Source of the DNA: CBEULR01 sp965544035
GTDB lineage: Bacteria; Bacillota; Desulfotomaculia; Desulfotomaculales; Desulforudaceae
Reading direction: 5' to 3'
Length of the DNA stretch: 64,000 nt
Assembly: GCA_965544035.1 (NCBI GenBank)
Contig: CBEULR010000006.1
Coordinates: 1-64,000, forward strand
Of this stretch, positions 34,587 to 43,115 are shown in pieces. The position numbers and the translations under genes are program-made. Positions within the stretch are counted from its first letter, which is position 1. Each line of letters opens with the position of its first letter. The notes under the pieces are model-generated. The model was given only the letters and a program-made list of their open reading frames with translations. It had not been told where the DNA came from and ran no database searches.

Positions 34587-34814
34587 TTAGACGATCTCCA
34601 CCGTCACCCGTTTCCGCTGTTTTGTCGCCGCGGCCTTCACCAGCGTTCTGATCGCCTTCGCGATGCGTCCCTGTTTGCCGATGACCTTACCCATATCATC
34701 CGGCGCCACCCGCAATTCAATTAGCACGGATTTTTCCTGTTCAACGACGTTTACATTCACTTCATCGGGCCGGTCAACCAGTGACCGGGCCAAGATTTCC
34801 ACCAATTCCTTCAC
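34587..34814 (-). CDS. khpA: KH domain RNA-binding protein KhpA
   Basis: A 75-residue single KH domain protein with V-I-G-K-Q-G-R-I-A-K-A-I-R near residue 45, the GxxG RNA-binding loop. KhpA (YlqC) pairs with KhpB/Jag in RNA binding and cell-size control in other Firmicutes. It begins with GTG and lies 3 bases from rpsP. Confidence 0.93.
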   Translation of the reverse strand: MKELVEILARSLVDRPDEVNVNVVEQEKSVLIELRVAPDDMGKVIGKQGRIAKAIRTLVKAAATKQRKRVTVEIV

Positions 34815-34817
34815 TGG

Positions 34818-35096
34818 CTAACCCCTTTCATCCACACTCTGCGCAGCATCCTTCTTCAGGATACCCGCCTTCTTGAAAAGGGACCGCACCGTTTCGGTTA
34901 GCTGGGCACCCTTATCCATCCAACTGCGTGCCTTAATTTCGTCGATTTTCATCTGGGCAGGCTGGCGAAGGGGATCGTACCAACCGATCTCCTCGATAAA
35001 CCGTCCGTCCCTCGGGAAACGCATATCGGACACCACAATACGATAAGAGGCATCCCGCTTCGCGCCCATGCGCTTCAGTCTGATCTTTACGGCCAT
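34818..35096 (-). CDS. rpsP: Ribosomal protein S16
   Basis: A 92-residue small-subunit protein beginning M-A-V-K-I-R-L-K-R-M-G, with the family's Y-R-I-V-V and D-P near residue 40. ATG 35096 lies 8 bases after a GGAGGTG site. It follows ffh, as in Bacillus. Confidence 0.97.
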   Translation of the reverse strand: MAVKIRLKRMGAKRDASYRIVVSDMRFPRDGRFIEEIGWYDPLRQPAQMKIDEIKARSWMDKGAQLTETVRSLFKKAGILKKDAAQSVDERG

Positions 35097-35189
35097 TATT
35101 ATTGCACCTCCTTCCACATTTCAGCTGCATTGTATCTGATCCCGGCAGTGGACCGGGCCACATCCGGGAATCGTGCCAAACCTTGGCCT

Positions 35190-36545
35190 TTACATAAACG
35201 GTAGTTTGGGAAGCTTGCGCTTCTTGCCCTTCTTCGCACCCTTTTCCCAATCCGAAAACTGGCGGACCAGCTTTCTGGTCTGCTCAAACTGCTTCAGCAG
35301 GCGGTTTACCTCCTGTACCGACGTACCGCTGCCCCGAGCCACCCGCTTCCGGCGGCTGCCGTCCATTATCTCGGGATGCGCCCGTTCGGCGGGCGTCATC
35401 GAATTGATGATCGCCTCGGCATAAACCAGATCCTTTTCATCAAAGTCGATCTGCCCCTTCATCTTCTTGCTCATCTTAGAGAAACCGGGAATCATGCCCA
35501 GCACCTGATCGATCGGCCCCATCTTCTTAAACTGCCTCAACTGCGACAGAAAATCGTTCAGGTCGAATTCGGCGTTCTTCAGCTTCTGCCGCAGCCGCTG
35601 GGCTTCCTCAGCGTCTATTGAAGCCTGGGCCTTCTCGATCAGCGTCAGCATATCCCCCATACCAAGAATCCGGTCGGCCATCCGGTCGGGATGGAAGGGC
35701 TCCAGCGCGTCCAATTTCTCGCCGACCCCGGCGAACTTGATGGGACGCCCCGTCACCCTGCGTACCGAGAGGGCGGCTCCACCACGGGTGTCGCCGTCCA
35801 GTTTGGTCAGCACAACCCCGTCCAGTCCCAACCGTTCATGAAACGACTGCGCCACCGTCACGGCGTCCTGGCCGGTCATGGCGTCGACTACAAGCAGTAT
35901 CTCATGCGGCTGCACCGCCCCTTTGATCTGTTCCAGCTCCTGCATCAGCTCTTCATCGATATGCAGCCGACCGGCCGTGTCGATGATCACCACATCCTGC
36001 CCGTTCCGCCGGGCACTCTCCACGGCCGCCTTGGCAATGGAGGGCGGGCGCTGTTCGCCCATGCTGAAAACGGGCACATCCAGCTTTTCACCCAGAACCT
36101 GAAGCTGCTTAATGGCCGCCGGCCGGTAAATATCACCGGCCACCAGCAGAGAACGCCGCCCCTGCTTCTTAAAAAAGTTGGCCAGTTTAGCCGAGGTGGT
36201 CGTCTTACCGGATCCCTGCAGCCCGACCATCATGACAATAGTCGGCGGCTTAGATGCGATGTTGATCTTCGCGTTCTCACCGCCCATCAGGGCGGCAAGC
36301 TCGTCGCGCACAATCTTCACCACGTGCTGAGCAGGTGTAAGACTGCTTAGAACCTCGTCTCCGACCGCCTTGGCCCGGACATCCTTCACAAAGTCCTTCA
36401 CGACCTTGAAGTTTACGTCCGCTTCCAGCAGGGCCAGACGAACCTCCCGCAGGGCCTCGTCCACATCGGCCTCGCTTAGTTTTCCTTTCCCCTTCAGTTT
36501 CTTAAACGTATCCTGAAGTCTGTCGGCCAGACTCTGGAAGGCCAT
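35190..36545 (-). CDS. ffh: Signal recognition particle protein Ffh
   Basis: A 451-residue SRP GTPase: N domain (1-90), G domain with G-L-Q-G-S-G-K-T-T near 106 and D-T-A-G-R near 186, T-K-L-D near 245, and a methionine-rich M domain (about 300-430) that binds SRP RNA and signal peptides. It guides membrane proteins to FtsY. It follows ylxM by 17 bases. Confidence 0.98.
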   Translation of the reverse strand: MAFQSLADRLQDTFKKLKGKGKLSEADVDEALREVRLALLEADVNFKVVKDFVKDVRAKAVGDEVLSSLTPAQHVVKIVRDELAALMGGENAKINIASKPPTIVMMVGLQGSGKTTTSAKLANFFKKQGRRSLLVAGDIYRPAAIKQLQVLGEKLDVPVFSMGEQRPPSIAKAAVESARRNGQDVVIIDTAGRLHIDEELMQELEQIKGAVQPHEILLVVDAMTGQDAVTVAQSFHERLGLDGVVLTKLDGDTRGGAALSVRRVTGRPIKFAGVGEKLDALEPFHPDRMADRILGMGDMLTLIEKAQASIDAEEAQRLRQKLKNAEFDLNDFLSQLRQFKKMGPIDQVLGMIPGFSKMSKKMKGQIDFDEKDLVYAEAIINSMTPAERAHPEIMDGSRRKRVARGSGTSVQEVNRLLKQFEQTRKLVRQFSDWEKGAKKGKKRKLPKLPFM

Positions 36546-36562
36546 TGCGAATTCACCTCAAT

Positions 36563-36910
36563 TCAGCTTAGACCGGTTCGCTCCAGATTACGGAGCAATT
36601 CTTTCAGGCGGCGGTAGGTCTCGTCATGCTCGACCGGCAGCTTCTGGAGAAGATCGACCGCCTCCGCAATTCCGGCCCGCTGGACCAAAAAGCGCTCCAC
36701 CAGCCCGAGTTTCCGCTCACAGTGTTCCAAAGCCGAAACCGCGCGCTTGATCGTATCGTGCACCGCCTGCCTGGTTATGCCAAGCCCTTCGGCAATCTCT
36801 CCGAGCGAAAGATCATGTGCGTAATGATCCTCAAGCACCTGCTGCTGACGTTCCGTCAACAGCGGACCGTAAAAATCATAAAGCAGATTAATCCGTGCAA
36901 ATTTCTCGAT
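36563..36910 (-). CDS. ylxM: SRP-associated HTH protein YlxM
   Basis: A 115-residue helix-turn-helix protein cotranscribed with ffh in Firmicutes. The conserved frame starts E-K-F-A-R-I-N-L-L-Y-D-F-Y and continues through L-G-E-I-A-E-x-L-G-I-T-R-Q-A-V-H-D. The full N-terminus is preceded, after an in-frame TGA, by no ATG, GTG or TTG. The codon at the expected start position is ATC (36910), with GGGTGA about 6 bases upstream. Starting at the internal TTG 36859 would remove the first helix. An ATC start or a sequence change is therefore likely. Confidence 0.8.
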   Translation of the reverse strand: MEKFARINLLYDFYGPLLTERQQQVLEDHYAHDLSLGEIAEGLGITRQAVHDTIKRAVSALEHCERKLGLVERFLVQRAGIAEAVDLLQKLPVEHDETYRRLKELLRNLERTGLS

Positions 36911-37111
36911 TAAAGCTCACCCGGCTATCAAGTATTTTCACTTTACAGCAACCATTCTAAACAATCGGGTCGCCCCTGTCAAGAAAATCAAACAACAGTT
37001 TACGGTAAAAGTTGCAAGACCGGACCCGGCGGGATTAGAATTAGAACATACGTTGAGACAGCAAAGCGGTAAACAGTGACTTACATATGAAGAGTTGGAG
37101 GTAATCACCGT

Positions 37112-38497
37112 ATGTCTTTGTTGGGCATTGAGGATGCACTGCGCCTGAGCAAGAACGAAGTGCGGGAAAAGAGCAAACAGCATTTGAACGCCCCCCACAC
37201 CAGTATTCAGGCGCTGCTGAATTTCGATCGGCAGTACGTCAAGGCCGAGGGCACTCGTCTTTGGGACGCCGAGGGCAATGAATACCTTGATTTCGTGGCC
37301 GGTTACGGCTCGGTCAACTTCGGTCACAATCACCCGGAGGTGCTCGCCGCCCTCGACCAGGTCCGCACCCTGCCGAAGATCGTTCCCACCGCCCTGCAAC
37401 AGCTGCCGGCGGCTTTGGCCCACAATCTGGCCCAGATCGCCCCGGGTAATCTCACCCGGTCCTTCTTCTGTTCCAGCGGCACCGAAGCGGTTGAGGGGGC
37501 GCTGAAGATCGCCCGCGCCGCCACCGGACGCACGCGGTTTCTATCCACCGTAGGCGGTTTCCACGGCAAGAGCTTCGGTTCCCTCTCGGTCTCCGGTCGC
37601 GAGAAGTACAAGACACCGTTTAGCCCCCTCTTGCCCGATTGTCAGCTCGTTCCATACGGGGACGCCGATGCGCTGGAAGAGGCGCTGCGCGACGGAAAGG
37701 CAGCAGCCTTTATCGTTGAGCCCATTCAGGGAGAAGGAGGTATAATCGTGCCTCCGGACGGTTACCTCCGCGCCGCACGCGAACTCTGCACCCGGTACGG
37801 AACCCTGCTTATCGCCGACGAGGTCCAGACCGGCATGGGCCGCACGGGCCGGAATTTCGCCTGCGAGGGAGAAGACGTCGTACCAGACATTTTGTGCCTG
37901 GCAAAGTCGCTCGGAGCAGGAGTAGTACCGGCAGGGGCCTATGTCACCACCGATGAAGTTTTCAAGAAAGCCTACGGCGCCATGGACCGGGCACTGCTGC
38001 ACACCTCCACCTTCGGCGGATACTGGGGCAACGCCATGGCCTGTGCGGCGGCTATCGCCGGCATCAACATCTTGGTCAAAGACAAGCTGGCGGAAAAGGC
38101 GGCGGCCACCGGCGAATACTTCTTGGGCCGGCTGCGGGCGCTGCAGGAACAGTCGCCCGTTATCAAAGAGGTTCGCGGGCGCGGTCTGATGATCGGGCTG
38201 GAATTCGAGTCCTCCGGCCAAGGCCTCCTCAGCCGCATCTCTTCCGGTGTTTCGGTAAAGACGACCGGCGATTATGGCCATATGGCTACCCTGATGGCCG
38301 TCGACCTGGCAAACCGCTACCGCATTCTTACCGTCTACACCCTGAACAACCCGGACGTGATTCGTCTTGAGCCGCCGCTCAACGTAACCCGTGAGGATTG
38401 CGACCGTGTGGTCGACGCCCTGGCCGAGCTTCTCCGGAAGAAGAAGTCCTTCCTCGGCGCCGCCACCTCTACCTTGACGGGCGCTTTCCGCAGGTAA
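37112..38497 (+). CDS. Class III PLP-dependent aminotransferase
   Basis: A 461-residue aminotransferase of the ornithine/GABA/putrescine group. It has S-S-G-T-E-A-V-E-G-A-L-K near residue 126, an I-A-D-E-V-Q-T-G-M-G-R-T-G segment near 238, and the PLP lysine Lys265 in L-A-K-S-L-G-A-G. Length and motifs resemble putrescine- or acetylornithine-type enzymes, but the substrate cannot be settled. ATG 37112 has GGAGGT 9 bases upstream. It runs opposite to the flanking salvage operon and ylxM. Confidence 0.85.
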   Translation: MSLLGIEDALRLSKNEVREKSKQHLNAPHTSIQALLNFDRQYVKAEGTRLWDAEGNEYLDFVAGYGSVNFGHNHPEVLAALDQVRTLPKIVPTALQQLPAALAHNLAQIAPGNLTRSFFCSSGTEAVEGALKIARAATGRTRFLSTVGGFHGKSFGSLSVSGREKYKTPFSPLLPDCQLVPYGDADALEEALRDGKAAAFIVEPIQGEGGIIVPPDGYLRAARELCTRYGTLLIADEVQTGMGRTGRNFACEGEDVVPDILCLAKSLGAGVVPAGAYVTTDEVFKKAYGAMDRALLHTSTFGGYWGNAMACAAAIAGINILVKDKLAEKAAATGEYFLGRLRALQEQSPVIKEVRGRGLMIGLEFESSGQGLLSRISSGVSVKTTGDYGHMATLMAVDLANRYRILTVYTLNNPDVIRLEPPLNVTREDCDRVVDALAELLRKKKSFLGAATSTLTGAFRR

Positions 38498-38582
38498 TGC
38501 CGCACCGGTAATCGTCCGAAGCCTTCTCGACATATTCGGAACCGTGCCGGGAAAGGATATCTCAAGAAGGAGGATGATTCCG

Positions 38583-38813
38583 ATGAGTTGTTCGGCTGTA
38601 AGACACCGCTTCGAAAACGAGAGGAAAAAAGGGCTTACTTTTGCGAAAGCCCTTGAAATCTACCGGGATGTGGACGGATCGGTATCCGCACACCGCATGG
38701 AACTGACTGAACTGGAGCGGAAGGGCGATCACCAGGCGGCAGAACACCTTAAGCAGCACATTGCGGAGGGTGAAGCCCTCATAAACGAGATCAGGCAGAT
38801 GCGCCTGCAGTAG
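38583..38813 (+). CDS. Small hypothetical protein
   Basis: A 76-residue charged helical protein (about residues 8-70) with heptad-like Leu/Ala spacing. ATG 38583 lies 9 bases after AAGGAGG. It follows the aminotransferase on the same strand, 85 bases downstream, and converges with the deaminase gene. No family is recognised. Confidence 0.6.
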   Translation: MSCSAVRHRFENERKKGLTFAKALEIYRDVDGSVSAHRMELTELERKGDHQAAEHLKQHIAEGEALINEIRQMRLQ

Positions 38814-38842
38814 GCCTCCGGCGGTACGGCGGGTACTGACAT

Positions 38843-40144
38843 CTACGATACCTCCGCGGCCATCCGGCGCGCACGCTGCTCGGCCTGTGTCAGGACGGCC
38901 TCTTCATCAAGCACCAGAACTTCATAGTCGCGCATCAGCACCTTCCCGTCGACGATCACCGTGCGGGCGTCACTCCCGCGCGCGCTGTACACCAGGTGCG
39001 CCGCAAGATTGTGCCGCGGGTACAGGTGAGGCTTCAGTAAGTCCCAGAGAACGATGTCGGCCTTCTTGCCGGTTTCCAGCGTCCCCACTTCATCCTGCAG
39101 TCCAAGGGCGGCAGCGCCGTCCGCTGTGGCCATCAACAGGGCTTTTTCGGCCGGGAGAACGGTGGGATCCTCCCGCACCACCTTCTGCAGCAGCGCCGCT
39201 GAGCGCATTTCCTCGACCATGTCGAGGTCGTTGTTGCTGGACGCACCGTCGGTGCCAAGAGCCACCTTCACCCCGGCCGCGAGCAGCGCCGTAACGGGGG
39301 CGATCCCGCTGCCGAGCTTCATATTGCTCTGTGGATTGTGGGCTACACCCACCCCGTAGCGTGCAAGAATGGAAATATCATTCTCAGACAGATGTACGCA
39401 GTGGGCGGCCAATACCGGCACTTCAAACAGGCCGTTTTGCTCGACCATTTCCAGCGGAGTACACCCGTATCGTTCACGGATCTGCTCGATCTCAGCCCGG
39501 GTCTCGGCCAGATGGATATGCACTCCCACCCCGAGTCTGCGCGCCGTTTCCGCTACCCGGCGCAGGTATTCGGGCGGACAGGTGTACGGCGCATGCGGGC
39601 CGAGCATCACGGTTATTCGCCCGTCGGCCGTCCGGTGATAATCCCGTACAAAACCCTCGCTCCATTCCAGCGCCTCTTCTCCGTTCGGCGCCATACCGAT
39701 CAGACCACGGCTGAGACAGGCACGCATGCCGCATTCGGTCACGGCGCGCGCCACCTGATCCATGTAAAAGTACTGATCGGCAAACGTGGTTGTGCCCGAA
39801 CGGATCATTTCCAGACAGGCCAATAGAGTGCCCCAGTACACGTCCTCATCGGTCAGCTTGTCCTCAATCGGCCAGATCTTGTTGTTCAGCCAGTCCATCA
39901 GCGGCAGGTCATCGGCGTAGCCCCTGAAGAGACACATCGCCGCGTGGGTATGGCAGTTTATCAGCCCCGGAGTGGCCACACATCCCCGCCCGTCGATCAC
40001 CGTTTGCGGCCGGAAGCCCTCCGGAGCGGAGCCCGCCGGTCCGACCCCGATGATGCGGCTGTCCTCAATCGCGATTTCTCCGTCTTCGATTACCGGCTCT
40101 CCGGTCATCGGCAGGATGCTCACGTTTGTGACCAGTATACTCAT
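38843..40144 (-). CDS. mtaD: MTA/SAH (5'-deoxyadenosine) deaminase
   Basis: A 433-residue amidohydrolase of the TM0936/MtaD/DadD group that deaminates the adenine of methylthioadenosine, S-adenosylhomocysteine or 5'-deoxyadenosine. Metal ligands H-T-H are at residues 65 and 67; later H-I-H-L-A-E-T, A-A-H-C-V and G-T-D-G-A-S-S-N-N are present. Its ATG overlaps the aldolase stop (ATGA). The last gene of the salvage operon, it would feed inosine-type products to the phosphorylase and hydrolase upstream. Confidence 0.88.
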   Translation of the reverse strand: MSILVTNVSILPMTGEPVIEDGEIAIEDSRIIGVGPAGSAPEGFRPQTVIDGRGCVATPGLINCHTHAAMCLFRGYADDLPLMDWLNNKIWPIEDKLTDEDVYWGTLLACLEMIRSGTTTFADQYFYMDQVARAVTECGMRACLSRGLIGMAPNGEEALEWSEGFVRDYHRTADGRITVMLGPHAPYTCPPEYLRRVAETARRLGVGVHIHLAETRAEIEQIRERYGCTPLEMVEQNGLFEVPVLAAHCVHLSENDISILARYGVGVAHNPQSNMKLGSGIAPVTALLAAGVKVALGTDGASSNNDLDMVEEMRSAALLQKVVREDPTVLPAEKALLMATADGAAALGLQDEVGTLETGKKADIVLWDLLKPHLYPRHNLAAHLVYSARGSDARTVIVDGKVLMRDYEVLVLDEEAVLTQAEQRARRMAAEVS

Positions 40145-40809
40145 TCACGGTCCCCCTTCGCTTGTCCGTACGATTCCAGATAAAAGGTCCGCAGTGTTTC
40201 AATCTCCTTCTCATTGAGCGAAACCGGGCGTCCTACTATTTCCGCATAAGTAAACACCTGGGCCGCCTTCTCCACAATCCGGGCGACCTGAAAGGCATCC
40301 TTCAAGGTGCGTCCCACGGCAACCACCCCGTGGTTGGCCAGCAATACGGCATCAACCTTGGCCAGTGCAGCGGCTGCCATCTCCGCCAGCTGGACGCTGC
40401 CCGATGGTGCATAATCGGCCACCGGCACGGCACCCCCCACCACTGCGACCAGGTCCTCCAGTATCGGTGGGATGCTGCGGCGGGCGACGGCCAGAGCGCT
40501 GGCGTAGAGCGAGTGGGTATGGATTATGGCATGCACATCGGGACGCGCGTGGTAAACAGCCAAATGCATGGGCAGTTCGGTTGAAGGACGCAGGTGTCCC
40601 TCCACCGGGCCGCCGTCCAAATCGACGACCACCATGTCCCTGGGGTGCAGGCGGTCGTATTCCAGACCGCTTGGTGTAATTACCACCACATCATCACGGG
40701 GCACCCGGCAGGAGAGGTTTCCCCAGGTGCCCAAGACCATCTCGGCCTTCATAACGGCCTGTCCCATTTTGACCAGCTGTTCCTTGGCCTTCTCAACGGC
40801 AAGACTCAA
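40141..40809 (-). CDS. Class II aldolase (DHAP-shunt type)
   Basis: A 222-residue zinc aldolase of the fuculose-1-phosphate/ribulose-5-phosphate epimerase family. Catalytic Glu78 is in S-T-E-L-P-M-H; zinc ligands are His97 and His99 in H-T-H-S and His160 in A-N-H-G. In the DHAP shunt, such enzymes cleave 5-methylthio- or 5-deoxyribulose-1-phosphate into DHAP and an aldehyde. Its position directly after ahcY and with mtnA and mtnP makes that role likely. TTG 40809 follows AAGGGGTGG. A fucose or ribulose role cannot be excluded from sequence alone. Confidence 0.8.
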   Translation of the reverse strand: MSLAVEKAKEQLVKMGQAVMKAEMVLGTWGNLSCRVPRDDVVVITPSGLEYDRLHPRDMVVVDLDGGPVEGHLRPSTELPMHLAVYHARPDVHAIIHTHSLYASALAVARRSIPPILEDLVAVVGGAVPVADYAPSGSVQLAEMAAAALAKVDAVLLANHGVVAVGRTLKDAFQVARIVEKAAQVFTYAEIVGRPVSLNEKEIETLRTFYLESYGQAKGDRE

Positions 40810-40828
40810 AACGCCACCCCTTCTCCGG

Positions 40829-42073
40829 TTACCTCCAGCTTTGCAGATAGGACTGCTGTGCGGGGCTCAGCCGGTCGATAGACACGCCCAGCGAGTCCAG
40901 CTTGAGCTCAGCCACACGCCGGTCAAGCTCCGGCGGGAGGTTGTAAACCCTGTTTTCAAGTCCGTCGCTTGCCTGTAAGATATGTCTCGCCGTGAGTGCC
41001 TGGAGGGCGAAAGACAAATCCATGATCTCCGCAGGATGCCCGTCCCCCGCCGCCAGATTGACCAGGCGTCCTTCAGCCAAGAGGTAAACCACCCGGCCGT
41101 CCTCCATCTCATAAGCTTCGATATTGTGGCGTGCCTGGTAGCGCCGCTTGCTCAGACGGTCTAGTTCGGTTTCCGCAATTTCCACGTTGAAGTGTCCCGC
41201 ATTGGCCAACACAGCCCCGTTCTTCATGCGGGCGAAATGCTCGGCCCTTAAGACGTCCCGGCAGCCGGTGGCAGTTATGAAGATCTCTCCTTCAGAGGCG
41301 GCATCCAGGCTGTTCATCACACGGTAGCCGTCCATGTGCGCTTCAATCGCACGGACGGGATCAACCTCGCACACAATAACCTTGGCCCCCAGCCCGTCTG
41401 CACGCATGGCGATGCCCCGGCCGACCCACCCGTAACCGAGAACGACCACGTTCTTGCCGGCCACCAGCAGATTGGTGGTACGCAGGATGCCCGACCAAGC
41501 CGATTCACCCGTCCCGTAACGGTTGTCAAACAGGAACTTGCACTGTGCGTCGTTCACGGCAAACATCGGGAACAGCAGACGGCCCTCCCTTTCCAAGGCA
41601 CGAAGACGCAGCACGCCGGTGGTGGTCTCCTCAGCACCCCCGATCACGCCGCGGGCTATATCCCGGAGATCGGTGTGCAGCAGGTGTACCAAGTCTCCTC
41701 CGTCATCCACGATCAGGTGTGGTTTGGTATTCAAAACCGCAGTCAGGTGTGCCCGGTACTCCTCCGGCGTCGGGTCGTGCCAGGCAAACACCGGTATTCC
41801 GGCCGCGACCAGGGCAGCCGCCACATCATCCTGCGTGGAGAGCGGGTTGCATCCGGTAACCGCAGGCTCGGCACCGCCCGCCTTCAGCACCTCCACCAGA
41901 TAAGCCGTCTTGGCCTCAAGGTGAATGCTCAGCGCTATCCTAACGCCCTTAAACGGCTGTTCCCGTTCAAATTCGTCCCGGAGGACATTCAACACAGGCA
42001 TATGCGCCCGCACCCAATCGATCTTCAACCGTCCGGAAGGGGCAAGTTCCGGGTTTCGAATCTGATAATTCAT
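40829..42073 (-). CDS. ahcY: Adenosyl/inosylhomocysteine hydrolase
   Basis: A 414-residue NAD-dependent SAH hydrolase of the short, archaeal-like type. The substrate region includes S-I-H-L-E-A-K-T and V-N-D-A-Q-C-K-F, and the Rossmann loop is G-Y-G-W-V-G-R-G near residue 219. Archaeal relatives paired with a deaminase have been shown to prefer S-inosylhomocysteine, and a deaminase lies two genes downstream here. The product is homocysteine plus a nucleoside. ATG 42073 has GGAGG 8 bases upstream and shares a base with the mtnA stop. Confidence 0.9.
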   Translation of the reverse strand: MNYQIRNPELAPSGRLKIDWVRAHMPVLNVLRDEFEREQPFKGVRIALSIHLEAKTAYLVEVLKAGGAEPAVTGCNPLSTQDDVAAALVAAGIPVFAWHDPTPEEYRAHLTAVLNTKPHLIVDDGGDLVHLLHTDLRDIARGVIGGAEETTTGVLRLRALEREGRLLFPMFAVNDAQCKFLFDNRYGTGESAWSGILRTTNLLVAGKNVVVLGYGWVGRGIAMRADGLGAKVIVCEVDPVRAIEAHMDGYRVMNSLDAASEGEIFITATGCRDVLRAEHFARMKNGAVLANAGHFNVEIAETELDRLSKRRYQARHNIEAYEMEDGRVVYLLAEGRLVNLAAGDGHPAEIMDLSFALQALTARHILQASDGLENRVYNLPPELDRRVAELKLDSLGVSIDRLSPAQQSYLQSWR

Positions 42074-43113
42074 CAAGAAGCCTCCATCCGCATAATCTCA
42101 CGCAGGGTGGATTCGTAGGGCTGACGGATAATACCCACTTCGGTAATGATAGCGGTGACCAGTGCGGCCGGTGTGACGTCGAAGGCGGGGTTCCAGACCG
42201 CGACGCCCTCAGGAGCGACCGGTTGTCCGCGGAAATGGGTAATCTCCCGGTGATCTCGTTCCTCGATCGGGATTTCGTCTCCATTCTGGATACGCATGTC
42301 GATTGTGGACCGCGGGGCGGCCACGTAGAAGGGAACACCGTGGTAGTCGGCCAGCACGGCCAGTCCGTAAGTGCCGATTTTATTGGCCGTATCCCCGTTG
42401 GCGGCGATCCGGTCGGCCCCGACCACAACCAGGTCTACGCCCTCGCGGGCCATCAGGTAGGCCGCCATGCTGTCCGTGATCAGGGTTACGTCGATCCCTT
42501 CCTGCATCAATTCAAAGGTTGTAAGCCTGGTGCCCTGCATATACGGCCGTGTTTCTCCGGCATACACCTTGATTCTCTTTCCCGCCCGGTGGGCCGCCCT
42601 GATCACGCCCAGAGCCGTGCCAAACCCCGCGGTGGCCAGCGCCCCGGCGTTGCAGTGTGTCAAAATACGCGCCCCATCGGGCACCAGTTCCTGTCCGAAC
42701 GCCCCCATGCGCTCATTAGCCGCCACGTCCTCGCGCAGTATCGCCTCCGCCTCCTTAACCAGAGCGTCAACAATCGCCGGGACCTCCCCTGTCGCCGCTC
42801 GGGCCGTGCCCAGCATACGCTCCAACGCCCAGCGCAGGTTTACCGCCGTCGGACGTGCGCCCTCCAAAATACCGCGCGCATCCTCCAAGGCCGCCAAAAA
42901 CCCTGTCCGGTCAAGCCCGGCCGACTCCCTCGCCGCGAGGACCATCCCATAGGCCGCCACCGCACCGATGGCCGGGGCCCCGCGCACCTGCATCGACCTG
43001 ATGGTTTCGGCAGCGTCATCCGGTGTCCGGCACTCGGCGTATTCCACCCGAAAAGGGAGCAGGGTCTGATCCAAAACATACAGTCTGCCGTCTTTCCAGT
43101 ATAATGTCTCCAA
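42073..43113 (-). CDS. mtnA: Methylthioribose-1-phosphate isomerase
   Basis: A 346-residue member of the eIF2B-like isomerase family that converts 5-methylthioribose-1-phosphate (or 5-deoxyribose-1-phosphate) to the ribulose form. Catalytic Cys is in T-H-C-N-A-G-A-L and Asp in V-G-A-D-R-I-A-A-N-G-D; the early R-G-A-P-A-I-G motif is present. TTG 43113 lies 7 bases after GGAGG. It sits between mtnP and ahcY in the same operon. Confidence 0.93.
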   Translation of the reverse strand: METLYWKDGRLYVLDQTLLPFRVEYAECRTPDDAAETIRSMQVRGAPAIGAVAAYGMVLAARESAGLDRTGFLAALEDARGILEGARPTAVNLRWALERMLGTARAATGEVPAIVDALVKEAEAILREDVAANERMGAFGQELVPDGARILTHCNAGALATAGFGTALGVIRAAHRAGKRIKVYAGETRPYMQGTRLTTFELMQEGIDVTLITDSMAAYLMAREGVDLVVVGADRIAANGDTANKIGTYGLAVLADYHGVPFYVAAPRSTIDMRIQNGDEIPIEERDHREITHFRGQPVAPEGVAVWNPAFDVTPAALVTAIITEVGIIRQPYESTLREIMRMEAS

Positions 43114-43115
43114 TA

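Noticed and set aside
37541..38533. A 330-codon minus-strand open frame
   Set aside because: It is antisense to the class III aminotransferase, whose PLP lysine and other motifs are intact.
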